From a virus: DNA of 51,963 bases. The notes under the pieces are model-generated. The model saw only the letters and a list, made by a program, of their open reading frames with translations. It ran no database searches and had not been told where the DNA came from. Location: IMG/VR virus record IMGVR_UViG_3300032770_000028, positions 1 through 51,963 of that record, one strand, 5' to 3'. This document shows, piece after piece, positions 32,969 to 41,417 of this stretch; the stretch's first letter is position 1, and every line of letters starts with the position of its first letter. A program made the position numbers and the translations under genes.

Positions 32969-33991
32969 ATGCCCGGCCCCGAAGTCATTCCGGTCGAGGG
33001 TGCGGGCGAGGCCATCGGCAACGCGCTCTCCAGCATTGCCGATGCGATCCAGCGGCACCGCGAGAACCAGCAGGCGCAGCAAGAGGCGGCCATGCGCGCC
33101 TTGCTCCAAGCGGCCCAGTTGCGCAACATCGAGAGCGAGACCACCCAGCGCGGCCAGCAGACGGCCGACGACCGCAAGCGCCAGCAACTCGCTGACAAGC
33201 AGCAGCAGCGCGAGGACGAGATTCGCACGGGCGTGCAGCGATACATGGGCCCGCTGATGATTGCCGTGGCGAAGGGCGCACGGCCCGGCGACAAGGCGTA
33301 CGATGACGCCATCAATCAGGCGTTCACGCACAACGACGATCCCGACATCACGGCGGCGTTTCGGACGGCCGTCGAGAACACGAACAAGATGTTTGCGAGC
33401 GGGGCACAGGCACAAACCGCTCGCACCGAAGCCGCTGTAGGCGGAGCAGAGGCGCCTGCACGCATTGCCGCAGCGGGGGCGCAAACCGCTGCATCGCGCG
33501 CCTTAGACCAATGGTACCAGCAACATCCCAATTCGGGACCGCTAGAAGTATATCTGACACACTTGCGCGCCTCGCTGGAGCGGCGTTCGGCACAAACCGC
33601 TGGAGATGCCCAAGCCGACATGGCCCAGCGCCAGATGATTATTGGGGCCTTTGATGCTGCCCGGCGGGCCAAGGCGGCCGACGACGCCAGACACTTTGTC
33701 AACAACCGGCGTCCGTTGTCGGCTTATTTGGATGAGCAGGCCCAAACGTTTACCGATCCGATCACCCACAAAAACATGACCGGGGCAGAATTGGCCGCGC
33801 AGGCCGGGGTTTTGATACGTGGCATTCCCAAAATTGCTTCTCCCACTGGCAAAATTCCCGACGACGCCGTGAGCGTCCGCCGCATCTTGCCTGCGCTGCG
33901 TCGGGCTGGTTTTGATGATGTGGGAATTGCTAGCCTTCTCAAAGATAACGGCTATTCTCGGGAAGCCCTGCAACGGGCTGGTCTGAAGTAA
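32969..33991 (+). CDS. Putative internal virion protein, coiled coil
   Basis: A protein of 340 residues. Residues 10-80 form an Ala/Gln/Arg coiled coil (IQRHRENQQAQQEAAMRALL, DDRKRQQLADKQQQREDEIR). The middle has Ala-rich repeats with the recurring pattern AQTA. From about 33400 the codon use shifts to lower GC. Its position between two other low-complexity proteins suggests an ejection protein. Confidence 0.55.
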   Translation: MPGPEVIPVEGAGEAIGNALSSIADAIQRHRENQQAQQEAAMRALLQAAQLRNIESETTQRGQQTADDRKRQQLADKQQQREDEIRTGVQRYMGPLMIAVAKGARPGDKAYDDAINQAFTHNDDPDITAAFRTAVENTNKMFASGAQAQTARTEAAVGGAEAPARIAAAGAQTAASRALDQWYQQHPNSGPLEVYLTHLRASLERRSAQTAGDAQADMAQRQMIIGAFDAARRAKAADDARHFVNNRRPLSAYLDEQAQTFTDPITHKNMTGAELAAQAGVLIRGIPKIASPTGKIPDDAVSVRRILPALRRAGFDDVGIASLLKDNGYSREALQRAGLK

Positions 33992-33994
33992 CCG

Positions 33995-36900
33995 ATGCCA
34001 GTGTCCAGTGCCGTGACAGGCGGCAGCGTTCTCGATCAGGTCTACGGAACGCCTGCGCGCTCTGCCCTAGACCAAGTGTATGGAAGCCCAGACCCGTTTG
34101 CGTCTCTCCATTCACCCTCTACGCCATTGCCGCCAGGATGGGCGATTGGCGAAAGCCCGTTGGCCGCCCAACTCCACCCCACACCACCTACGGCCCATCG
34201 GGCAATTGAAGGCGCTGCCACTACTGACCAGCCTATCCGACTCTCCGGCACCGCAGGAACCAGCCTGGAGCATCAACTCTTTGGTTCCTTTGAAGGCGTG
34301 GCCCAAACCGTGATGGACTTGCCCGCAATGGCCGAAGGCGCCACCCGGCACTTCGCCCGCCTCGCCGGCTCCAGCGGGCTCCCCGGCGCCAATAACCTCG
34401 GTTACGTGCCCTCCACGCCCGAGGAACTCCAGGACGAGGCCCATGCCCAGACGGCGACCGCCCTAGCCGCCTCCGTGGCCGTAGGAGGCCCGCTCGGGCG
34501 CTTGGCCGAGTCCGTACTGCCCGAGGCCGCGCTCGCAGGTTCTGGAGGCGTCCAGACGCTCCTACGGGGATTGGGGAACGTGGTCAAGGGGTTTGCCCAC
34601 GGGGCCACCATCGGGACCGTGTACGGGGCCCTGCGCCCCACCCGGCCGGATGAGACCCGGCTGGATGCCGTGACGAAGGACGCGCTGGGGTTTGGCGGCT
34701 TTGAGGCGGCGGCCGTGGGACTCATTGGCGCCGCGACCACGCTGGCCCAGCGGCGCTTCCCTTCGCCCACCGCGCAGAATCTTGCACGCGCCTCGGATGC
34801 CGTGTTCCCGCGTGTCACGGAACGCCAAGTCCCGATGTGGGATAACGACGGGATGTATGTGGTGGGCCAGATGCCGGATGGGCGGTTCCGGGCCGTGGGC
34901 GGGACGCGCATCAATACGCCGCGTGGGTTCGGGATAGGGACCACGCCCGCCGAGGCCATTGCCAACGTGAAGGGTTTGCCTGAGACGCCGCACGAGATCC
35001 CGACGGGCACCGTGTCAGAGACGGGCGCGGGCGTCTCGCTTACACCCTTGAATTCCCCGCCCAATCCCGAGTTCACGGGGCTCTTCGGCCGCATGCGCTA
35101 CTTCTCGCAGGTGGCGTTCGGCGATCTGTTTGCGGACGTGCGGAAGGCAGGCTTCGACCGCGCCCATGCCGCGCTCAGTCAGGCCGCCGCGAGCCAGATG
35201 GCCACGGGCTACACGGGCCTGATGGTCAAGGACTTCTCCGGCATCGCGCGGCTGAGTATCGATGACCGCACATTGCTCGGGGACTGGTTCAACGCCCGCG
35301 AGGGCGCGCGGCTGCGCGGCAGGCTCGACGCCCAGATTGCCAGCACCACGGACCCGAACGAACTGACACGACTTCAATCCGCCCGCGAGGCCGTGCGCAT
35401 TCCCGAATTGACGCAGGCCCAGCAACAGCAATTCGCGGCCCGCAGCGCCGCGCTCCAGCCCATCGTCAAGTGGCTAGACGAACGGCTTCAGCCGATGCTC
35501 GAAGCGCACAAGCTCCAGACGGGTCTCTCGCTCGGCCAGTTCCACGCGGCCGATCTGGAAGCACCCGTGCTCTCGCTGGTGCCGAAGTTTGAGACGGCCG
35601 AGGCCACCGAGGCTGCGACCGTCACGGGCGTGCCCGCCGTGCCAGCGGGCGCAGGCTCCATCCCGTCTCGTTATCGCGCGCTCAAGACTTCGGCCGCGCT
35701 GGGCCGCACGGGCACCGGCACGTACGAGAACGACATCTCCACGATGGTGGATAGCTGGCTGCACGACGTGATGCCCAAGACCACGCGCCGGGCCATGATG
35801 GAGGAAATCACCAAGTCGCCCGGCGTCCGGCAACTGGGCGAGCGCGAGCGACCCGATCCCGGCATGGTGACGTTGCCCTTCCAGGCCGCCGACTTGAAGT
35901 CGCTGGGCGCGGACGTGAACGGGCGCTGGCAAGTGCCGCCCGTCTTGAAAAACGCCTACGACAAGCTGGCCACGCGGGACGTGTTCTTCCGCAGCGCAAC
36001 AGGCAACCGGGCCGTGGGGCTCTTGGACTTGGCCACCCAGCTCCAACTGGCGGCGCCCGTGGAGGCAAGCTCGCACGCGTGGCGCATGGTCAGCGGGCTC
36101 GCGGGTGTGCCGGGCGTGGGGAACGAGATCGCCAAGGGTTGGGGGCGCGCCATCAATCTGTTCCCCTCGCTGGGGCCCAAGGGCACGGCCATTGCCTCGA
36201 TGGTGCACGTGGGCAGCGACCCGGCCGCGATGGCGGAAGGCATCTCCTACTTGGCCCGCATTGGTGCCTTGTCGGGCCGCCCGCTGGCCGAGGAGGCCGG
36301 GCAGGGCATGGTGGCTGCCTTGCGGCGCGGCGTGCCACTGCTGGATGCCATGCCCAAGTTCTTGTTCGGCATGCCGCAGTTCGGGCCGGGGCTCGCGGGC
36401 TGGGACACGCGCGTGCGGCTCATGGCGTTGCAGGCAGTGCGGCAGTTCGCCAAGGACGCGGGCCACGACGCCACGGATGCGGAAGTGAGACAATTCGTGA
36501 ACGGAATGGCCGGTACCTACGGCACCCAGATGCAGACCAACACGCTGGCCTTGCTGCGTAAGAGCCGCCTCTGGGCGTTCGGTTCCTACCAGTCCAGCGC
36601 CATTCCCCGCGAGGCCGAGCGGATGGCGGGCCCGTTCCTGCCGGGCGTGAGCGGGGGCACAGGGCTCCCGATGAGCATCTGGGGCAACCTGCCCAAGAGC
36701 CGCCAGCTTCTCTTGCGAGCGGAGACCGCGTGGCGGGGCGTGGTGGGAGATGCCGTGGTAAGATCGGCCATCACGAAAGCTTCGACGGGCTACTGGCCGT
36801 GGGACCCGCAGCACTTGAACTGGGGCGATCCCACGAAGATCGGCATCGGCGCCACCGGGACAGGCGATGACCAGAAGTTCGTCTATGCGCGCGGGAATAT

Positions 36901-37579
36901 GCTGGACCCTGGCATCACGCGGGCCTGGCGCACCACAGGACTCCGCGCTTTGGCCACTGAGACGATGGCGGGCGTGGGACCACTGGCGCAGCGCGTGGCG
37001 CAGGGACTCCAGCAGGCGACCACGGATTTCGGGAACGTCATCCTGGGGATTGCCAGCCCGTGGATACGATTCGCCGGGACGGCGCTCTTGAATACGCAGC
37101 CCTACATGACGCAGCCCGGCGAGTTCCTGCACCCGGCGCCGCTGGGTCTCACGGCGGCCGAGCAGTGGAAGAACCAGATTTCCACGGCGCTCACGCAGGC
37201 GAACCCCATCGTGGGGCAAGCCGAGCAACCAGGCTCGCCTATCCGCGCGATCCAGAACCCGCTCGCGCGCACGGGCGCCTTCCTCGCCAACATCTCGACG
37301 CCCGGCATCTCGATTGGCCCGCCCGCCTCGCAAGTAGCTGGCATGAAAGAGGGCCAGCTTGAACGCCGCGTCCAGGCTTACGTGACGCAGCGCGCCACGG
37401 ACATCCTGAAGGCGCCGTCCGACTCGGCGCACGACGCCATGCTGGATGACGTGACCAATAGCATCGAGAACTCCAGCCTGCCCGATGCCGTCAAGGGGCA
37501 GGCGTTGTCGGAGTTGCGCCGTCAGTTGGCGAGTCGGCCGAAGGCGGCGAGTCGGCGGGCGGCTCGCGCCGCCCCCTGA
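33995..37579 (+). CDS. Large internal virion protein (ejection protein)
   Basis: At 1194 residues it is the largest protein in the genome. The N-terminus has two copies of LDQVYG (SVLDQVYGTPARSALDQVYG). Most of the rest is helical and Ala/Gly/Arg rich, with hydrophobic patches around residues 150-250 (TATALAASVAVGGPLGRLAE). It has the size and position of T7 gp16-like or P22-like ejection proteins, which build a channel through the cell envelope. No lytic transglycosylase motif was seen. The last 89 bases overlap a minus-strand gene. Confidence 0.65.
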   Translation: MPVSSAVTGGSVLDQVYGTPARSALDQVYGSPDPFASLHSPSTPLPPGWAIGESPLAAQLHPTPPTAHRAIEGAATTDQPIRLSGTAGTSLEHQLFGSFEGVAQTVMDLPAMAEGATRHFARLAGSSGLPGANNLGYVPSTPEELQDEAHAQTATALAASVAVGGPLGRLAESVLPEAALAGSGGVQTLLRGLGNVVKGFAHGATIGTVYGALRPTRPDETRLDAVTKDALGFGGFEAAAVGLIGAATTLAQRRFPSPTAQNLARASDAVFPRVTERQVPMWDNDGMYVVGQMPDGRFRAVGGTRINTPRGFGIGTTPAEAIANVKGLPETPHEIPTGTVSETGAGVSLTPLNSPPNPEFTGLFGRMRYFSQVAFGDLFADVRKAGFDRAHAALSQAAASQMATGYTGLMVKDFSGIARLSIDDRTLLGDWFNAREGARLRGRLDAQIASTTDPNELTRLQSAREAVRIPELTQAQQQQFAARSAALQPIVKWLDERLQPMLEAHKLQTGLSLGQFHAADLEAPVLSLVPKFETAEATEAATVTGVPAVPAGAGSIPSRYRALKTSAALGRTGTGTYENDISTMVDSWLHDVMPKTTRRAMMEEITKSPGVRQLGERERPDPGMVTLPFQAADLKSLGADVNGRWQVPPVLKNAYDKLATRDVFFRSATGNRAVGLLDLATQLQLAAPVEASSHAWRMVSGLAGVPGVGNEIAKGWGRAINLFPSLGPKGTAIASMVHVGSDPAAMAEGISYLARIGALSGRPLAEEAGQGMVAALRRGVPLLDAMPKFLFGMPQFGPGLAGWDTRVRLMALQAVRQFAKDAGHDATDAEVRQFVNGMAGTYGTQMQTNTLALLRKSRLWAFGSYQSSAIPREAERMAGPFLPGVSGGTGLPMSIWGNLPKSRQLLLRAETAWRGVVGDAVVRSAITKASTGYWPWDPQHLNWGDPTKIGIGATGTGDDQKFVYARGNMLDPGITRAWRTTGLRALATETMAGVGPLAQRVAQGLQQATTDFGNVILGIASPWIRFAGTALLNTQPYMTQPGEFLHPAPLGLTAAEQWKNQISTALTQANPIVGQAEQPGSPIRAIQNPLARTGAFLANISTPGISIGPPASQVAGMKEGQLERRVQAYVTQRATDILKAPSDSAHDAMLDDVTNSIENSSLPDAVKGQALSELRRQLASRPKAASRRAARAAP

Positions 37580-37652
37580 GCACTTCCCACGTGCCGAGGC
37601 CCACGCAGAGATAGATCGGCGCCCACAGGATTAATACGGCCCACCACTTCAC
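37491..37652 (-). CDS. 53-residue predicted membrane protein
   Basis: GTG at 37652 overlaps the GroES-like stop by four bases, the arrangement used throughout this strand. The product starts MKWWAVLILWAPIYLCVGLG (one membrane segment) and ends in a Pro/Ser/Thr/Asp-rich tail. Its 3' end runs 89 bases into the end of the large virion gene on the other strand. It is the last gene of the leftward operon; function unknown. Confidence 0.55.
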   Translation of the reverse strand: MKWWAVLILWAPIYLCVGLGTWEVLRGRREPPADSPPSADSPTDGATPTTPAP

Positions 37653-37939
37653 GCCAGCACCGCGACCACGTCATCCTCGTGCACGAAGAAATGCTGCTCG
37701 TCCCGAGTCGGGATGCGCTTGAACGGCGCGTGGACGAGCAGGCGACCAGGCATCAAGATGGGATCGGTGGGCACCCAGTCGCCCTCGTCGTCGTAGCCCC
37801 CGCTGGCCACGGCCTCGATGATGCCCTGCTGGGCCGTGATGGCGCGGAGGCTGCCGTCGAGGAGCGCGATGCGGGAGCCCGGCAGCGTATCCACGGGGTC
37901 CAGGTAGCGGCAATAGACGAGGCGGTTGCGGGGCTGCAT
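37649..37939 (-). CDS. GroES-like co-chaperonin
   Basis: At 96 residues it has the length of GroES. The start QPRNRLVYCRYL corresponds to the RPLHDRV strand. Residues 18-38 would be the mobile loop with the hydrophobic contact (SRIALLDG). QQGIIEAVASGG matches the conserved GxVxAVGxG strand, PTDPILMPGRLLVHAP matches the VKVGDxVxF strand, and FFVHEDDVVAVLA matches the C-terminal (E)xDILAI end. It would cap host GroEL, as T4 gp31 does for capsid folding. The loop Gly-Gly is not conserved, so partner specificity may differ. Confidence 0.72.
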   Translation of the reverse strand: MQPRNRLVYCRYLDPVDTLPGSRIALLDGSLRAITAQQGIIEAVASGGYDDEGDWVPTDPILMPGRLLVHAPFKRIPTRDEQHFFVHEDDVVAVLA

Positions 37940-38259
37940 TAGGACGGGTCCACGTTAATGGGCCGCGCGCCGCAGCACACGCTCTCGAACAACTTGTCGT
38001 CGTCCAGCACGAACTCCGCGTGCTCCCCGCACCTTGGGCAGATGTCGATCTCCGGTTGCTGGAGCGGGATCGTCCAGGGCTGCGGCGGCTCAGGCACATA
38101 GTGCGGCGGCTCCGCGAACGCACGCTGGAGATGCTGCTCCAGGTAGGTGACGTAGACCTTGCCATCGTGGCCGTAGTCCTCGGCGGCGGCGGCCTTCACC
38201 GCCTCGTAGCTGCGGCGCAAGGCTTCCTCGACGGAGATGAGCGTGGTCACACTTTGCAT
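37939..38259 (-). CDS. Hypothetical protein with zinc-ribbon end
   Basis: A protein of 106 residues joined to the GroES-like gene by a TAATG overlap. The first half is helical (SVEEALRRSYEAVKAAAAED). The C-terminal part has CPRCGEHAEFVLDDDKLFES plus CCGARPI, a likely zinc ribbon. Function unknown. Confidence 0.6.
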   Translation of the reverse strand: MQSVTTLISVEEALRRSYEAVKAAAAEDYGHDGKVYVTYLEQHLQRAFAEPPHYVPEPPQPWTIPLQQPEIDICPRCGEHAEFVLDDDKLFESVCCGARPINVDPS

Positions 38260-38634
38260 TTAGTCCCCCTGCGTGATGGTGATCTGCAAGTGCAACGCCT
38301 TGGCCACCTTGTCCATTGACTGGCTGCTCACGCCGAGCCCCAGCCGCATCCGGCGCAAGAGGCTCGGTGGCACACCCACGCGCTGGGCCAGCGTGCCCCA
38401 CTTGGTACGCGGGGGGCCGGCGGCGGCAAGGGCCTGCGCGAGCGCGGCGGAGAAGGATGTGCCTGCCGCCCAGGTCGCTATCTGTGGGGCCGTCGCCATG
38501 TTCGGGCTTGCCACCGACTGTACGACAGGCACATCGCGAATCGGCTCCGCGCCGCGCGCTACATTTTCCGAAACTCTTTCCACATCGGGCACGGGCTCGT
38601 CGTCCCACGCGCTGCGATAGCGGGGCGCGCTCAT
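38260..38634 (-). CDS. Helix-turn-helix protein, putative regulator
   Basis: A protein of 124 residues. The N-terminal 60 residues look flexible. The C-terminal 55 residues (WGTLAQRVGVPPSLLRRMRL, then SSQSMDKVAKALHLQITI) have the Cro/C1-type helix-turn-helix order. It may regulate transcription between early and late genes. No operator can be assigned with certainty; the repeats at 47587-47710 are candidates. Confidence 0.6.
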   Translation of the reverse strand: MSAPRYRSAWDDEPVPDVERVSENVARGAEPIRDVPVVQSVASPNMATAPQIATWAAGTSFSAALAQALAAAGPPRTKWGTLAQRVGVPPSLLRRMRLGLGVSSQSMDKVAKALHLQITITQGD

Positions 38635-39032
38635 ACGCTCACCGTGCGGTAGCGGAACGCCTGCTTGAGCAAGTTAATCGTGTAGTCCGTCGCAAGCTGC
38701 ATTGGTGTCACGCGAATGACGCGCCAACCCATCGCGGCTGCCAGTGAGTACTTGCCGAGGTCTTTCACGAAGCCCGGCCCGCGCGTGTGGCGTCCGCCCG
38801 TGTATGCGCCACCTTCTACTTCCAACGCGACCATCTGTTCTTTCCAAGCATAGTCGAAGCGGAATTTCCGTTCGGGCGCTGCGAACGCGTGCTCCATCAC
38901 GGGATCGGGCAAGCCGCTCACACGCACGAGCCCCAGAAACGCTTGATCACGCAGCAGGGCTCGCAGGAGCCGCGCCTCCTTGATAGCTTCCGCCGAAGCG
39001 GGCAGCTTCTTCTTCGCCCTTACTTTCGCCAT
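38631..39032 (-). CDS. Vsr/DUF559-like endonuclease
   Basis: A protein of 133 residues (ATGA overlap with the HTH gene). FRFDYAWKEQMVALEVEGGA (Asp then Glu-x-Glu-Gly), then GRHTRGPGFVKDLGKYSLAA and GWRVIRVTPMQL, follow the order of the PD-(D/E)xK core of Vsr-like and DUF559 nucleases. It could act in DNA repair, host DNA degradation or junction processing. Activity is inferred from motif order only. Confidence 0.7.
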   Translation of the reverse strand: MAKVRAKKKLPASAEAIKEARLLRALLRDQAFLGLVRVSGLPDPVMEHAFAAPERKFRFDYAWKEQMVALEVEGGAYTGGRHTRGPGFVKDLGKYSLAAAMGWRVIRVTPMQLATDYTINLLKQAFRYRTVSV

Positions 39033-39142
39033 GCCGTCACCGTGTCAAGGGCGTTGCAGCGGGTGCAGCGCCAGAAGAAGTAGAGGAAGTCGTGCCAGGC
39101 CCCGCTGGACAGGAACTCCCAGTCGTGCACGCAGACGTTCAC
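39020..39142 (-). CDS. 40-residue zinc-binding protein
   Basis: GTG 39142 overlaps the preceding stop by four bases. The product starts MNVCVHDWEFLSSGAWHDFL and has RCTRCNALD: one Cys-x-His and one CxxC pair. Small phage proteins with C-x-HDW...RCxxCx patterns are common. It overlaps the start of the nuclease gene by 13 bases. Confidence 0.6.
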   Translation of the reverse strand: MNVCVHDWEFLSSGAWHDFLYFFWRCTRCNALDTVTAWRK

Positions 39143-39576
39143 CGGGGGTCGGTCCCGAGCGCGGCCCGCTCATCCGCCAACGCTGCCTTGGCGTCGTAGT
39201 AAGCCGCCCGCGCGCCGAGTTCGGTTGCGAGCAAGTCTTCGCGCTTCCACGCAGGTAGCCCGTCGAACGGCGGCTCGCCCTTCGTCCCGAGGAACGCGGC
39301 GCGCACGCAGGACTTGTCGTAGCCCTCGGCATCGTTGAGTAGGCCGTCGAGCGAGAGCACCAGCCGCTCCAGCGCCTTGGCGAGTTGTTCGCGCGGGGGC
39401 GCCGCCCGCCGATTCCACGCCGCGCACGTTTGTGCCTCATCGTTGCCGGTGACGTTCGCGTAGCACCGTCGGCACCAGGCTTCCCAGTCCACGTCGTCGC
39501 GTCGCATCAGCGATGCCTTGCCCCCACAGAAGGGGCAGGGGAGCAGTCTCGGCCCCGGGGCCGCCGGGCCGCTCAC
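39139..39576 (-). CDS. Zinc-ribbon protein, Lar-like N-terminus
   Basis: A protein of 145 residues from GTG 39576 (GTGA overlap). The N-terminal LLPCPFCGGKASL, then WCRRCYAN and CAAWNRRA, matches the small Lar-type zinc-ribbon family (restriction alleviation proteins). The rest is helical and ends DERAALGTDPR. An anti-restriction role is possible but is only a family-level guess. Confidence 0.6.
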   Translation of the reverse strand: MSGPAAPGPRLLPCPFCGGKASLMRRDDVDWEAWCRRCYANVTGNDEAQTCAAWNRRAAPPREQLAKALERLVLSLDGLLNDAEGYDKSCVRAAFLGTKGEPPFDGLPAWKREDLLATELGARAAYYDAKAALADERAALGTDPR

Positions 39577-39848
39577 CGCGCCACCTTGCGTTCCGGCTGG
39601 TAGTCCTGCGTGATGCAGATGATACGGTAGCGGTAATTCAGCCATTCCGTGTAGCCTGCACGGGTGGCGAACCGCTGAGTCTTGGCGATGGCGCGCCGCG
39701 CCTGCTGGCGGGTGCGGAACGGATGGACGCGAGGCCCCGTCGAGAACAGCACGCCGCGCTCGCGCGCGTTGCAGTGCGTCGTCGGCTGTAGGATGCCGAA
39801 GCGGTCGCAGATCACGACGTACCCATGCACCTTCGCCCGCGTGTTCAT
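39573..39848 (-). CDS. Hypothetical basic protein
   Basis: A protein of 91 residues starting MNTRAKVHGYVVICDRFGIL. It is basic with a mixed helix/strand pattern (TRQQARRAIAKTQRFATRAG, EWLNYRYRIICITQ). Coupled on both sides by four-base overlaps. Short phage proteins of this layout are widespread; function unknown. Confidence 0.6.
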   Translation of the reverse strand: MNTRAKVHGYVVICDRFGILQPTTHCNARERGVLFSTGPRVHPFRTRQQARRAIAKTQRFATRAGYTEWLNYRYRIICITQDYQPERKVAR

Positions 39849-40315
39849 CGTCCGTCCTCCCCGGCGCGCCCCGACGCCAGCACGGCGTCTGCAAGGTGGT
39901 CGTAGTATTCGAGGTCGCTGCCAAGTTCGTAGCCGCACGTCGCGCACACCGTCACCGGCTCAACCTCACCAGCGCGCCCCGGATAGTGCTTCGTCGGATG
40001 CTCCTTCGCGGCTTGTGCCATCAGTTGCCCCAACGTGCCCAAACGCTCGCGGTCCATCGGGCCGCCGAGTCTGCTGATGGTCGCGCCCACCGCCTTTCCG
40101 GGTTCGACCCTCGCGGCGTCAAGAGCGTCGAAGGCCGCACGAACACGGGGACCAATCTCGCGGTCGGGCGCGGGGGCCGCCGCCAGCCGCCGCAGCAGGG
40201 AGGCCGCCTCAAGGAGTTGCTTGGCCTCGCTCGGGTTGTATTCAGCGAGCATCACAAGCGTCGGCGCCAGTTCCCGCGCTCGCTCGCGGTCGCCCGCGCC
40301 CGGCGCGCCGCTCAC
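39845..40315 (-). CDS. Hypothetical helical protein with Cys pair
   Basis: A protein of 156 residues from GTG 40315. A helical, acidic/Ala-rich N-terminus (ARELAPTLVMLAEYNPSEAK) leads to a C-terminal VCATCGYELGSDLEYYDHLA, with one CxxC pair. Four-base overlaps join it to both neighbours. No family recognised. Confidence 0.6.
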   Translation of the reverse strand: MSGAPGAGDRERARELAPTLVMLAEYNPSEAKQLLEAASLLRRLAAAPAPDREIGPRVRAAFDALDAARVEPGKAVGATISRLGGPMDRERLGTLGQLMAQAAKEHPTKHYPGRAGEVEPVTVCATCGYELGSDLEYYDHLADAVLASGRAGEDGR

Positions 40316-40467
40316 CGAGCACGCTCCCGCGCTTCGCGTTCCGCGCCGATGGCGAACGAGCACGCCAAGCACGCCCAGAAAGCCGCGTTATCGTGGAAGT
40401 TGAGGATGGCCGCGCCTATTGCGATAACCTGCCCGACGAACGACAGCCACCAGCGAAACTTGCTCAT
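40312..40467 (-). CDS. 51-residue membrane protein
   Basis: It starts MSKFRWWLSFVGQVIAIGAA behind GGGGAGGGACGG. Two predicted membrane segments (about residues 6-22 and 27-41) and a charged EREARERAR tail. A small inner-membrane protein of unknown role in the early operon. Confidence 0.55.
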   Translation of the reverse strand: MSKFRWWLSFVGQVIAIGAAILNFHDNAAFWACLACSFAIGAEREARERAR

Positions 40468-40724
40468 CCGTCCCTCCCCGGCGGGCTCGCGCCCACCCCA
40501 CACTTTGTCTGGAAGGCGAGGCGCGCCGCCTGTTGGCATTCGTTCTCGGTTCCGCGTCTCGCCCACTCGTCGCGGTATGCCGCCAACGCGACGATGATGC
40601 CTGCCGCGATGCGCCCGTCCCGTGTCCGGCAGTCGCAGCGCCCCGCGCGAGCAGGACAGGCCGGGTCGTGTGGAACCGCATACACCGCATCAACCCAGTA
40701 GCGCCGCCAGTTGTATGGTGCCAT
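40464..40724 (-). CDS. Hypothetical Cys-containing protein
   Basis: A protein of 86 residues starting MAPYNWRRYWVDAVYAVPHD. Three Cys (DPACP, GRCDCRT) in the middle and one or two more near the end suggest metal or disulphide. It is joined to both neighbours by overlaps. No family recognised. Confidence 0.55.
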   Translation of the reverse strand: MAPYNWRRYWVDAVYAVPHDPACPARAGRCDCRTRDGRIAAGIIVALAAYRDEWARRGTENECQQAARLAFQTKCGVGASPPGRDG

Positions 40725-41164
40725 CACGCCTCCGGCGCCACGGCCGCCAAGCGATCCAGTACGCGCGCTGCGAACGCGATACGAGTTTGCTGGTCTATGC
40801 CGCTGTCGGTCCACTTCGCAGGATGTGGCGCGCTGCTCTCCGCTTCCTCGAACCACGCGCGTGCCAGCAGGACAGGATTGTGGAGCGAGCGGATCACGGC
40901 CAATGCTACATCGCGTTCGTCCTCCATCTTCTGCGCGAAGTCCCAGCCATCCAGGACTTCCGGCTCGCGGGCCGCGGAGGCCCGCTCCAACGCCGCCTTG
41001 TAGGCACGGAGGAACACGCGCTCGGCTTCGCTGCGCTCGGCCAGTTCGTTGAAGGCGACACGGTCATTGCGACGCTCCGTGTCAAACGCGATGCGCGCAG
41101 AGTCCAAAGCGGCCAGCGCCAGCAGCAGCGCCTCGGCCTCGGCCGTGTACGCGCGGGCGCTCAC
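40724..41164 (-). CDS. Hypothetical helical protein
   Basis: A protein of 146 residues from GTG 41164, overlapping the preceding stop. Nearly all helical and Ala/Glu/Arg rich (YTAEAEALLLALAALDSARI, ELAERSEAERVFLRAYKAAL). No motif recognised. Likely a soluble early protein. Confidence 0.55.
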   Translation of the reverse strand: MSARAYTAEAEALLLALAALDSARIAFDTERRNDRVAFNELAERSEAERVFLRAYKAALERASAAREPEVLDGWDFAQKMEDERDVALAVIRSLHNPVLLARAWFEEAESSAPHPAKWTDSGIDQQTRIAFAARVLDRLAAVAPEA

Positions 41165-41373
41165 ACCGTGATCCTCGGTTGCGACGGCAGCGGGCAACCC
41201 GTTGTTGACCCATCGCACGGCCACTTCCCGCAACCGGGGCACCGCTGCTGTTGCTGAGGCACGAAGCCCGTCCCGCCACGCACCACGTCGTATCCGCGAC
41301 AGTTGAGACATTCCATCACAAACGGCCCGTAGACGCGCCCACACTTCGGACACTCCCAACCTGATGCGCTCAT
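41161..41373 (-). CDS. Double zinc-ribbon protein
   Basis: A protein of 70 residues starting MSASGWECPKCGRVYGPFVM. Two Cys pairs (CPKC, CLNC) form a first ribbon and CPGCGKWPC...GC forms a second knuckle with a Gln-rich linker. It would bind one or two zinc ions. Function unknown. Confidence 0.6.
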   Translation of the reverse strand: MSASGWECPKCGRVYGPFVMECLNCRGYDVVRGGTGFVPQQQQRCPGCGKWPCDGSTTGCPLPSQPRITV

Positions 41374-41417
41374 GCGTTCCCCCGGTGGGCGCTCACCGCC
41401 CCCAAGTGTGTATTCAC
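41370..41417 (-). CDS. Candidate micro-ORF, 15 residues
   Basis: A GTG-started frame encoding MNTHLGAVSAHRGNA, overlapping the stop of the previous micro-ORF and the ATG of the next gene by four bases each. It is short enough to be chance, but with the next one it exactly bridges the only gap in this operon, keeping the start/stop chain unbroken. Confidence 0.3.
   Translation of the reverse strand: MNTHLGAVSAHRGNA

Noticed and set aside
35474-37432. 652-codon open frame antisense to the large virion gene
   Set aside because: Its product is His/Arg/Gln-rich low complexity, as expected for the mirror frame of GC-rich codons. The plus-strand gene has protein-like composition and continuous neighbours.
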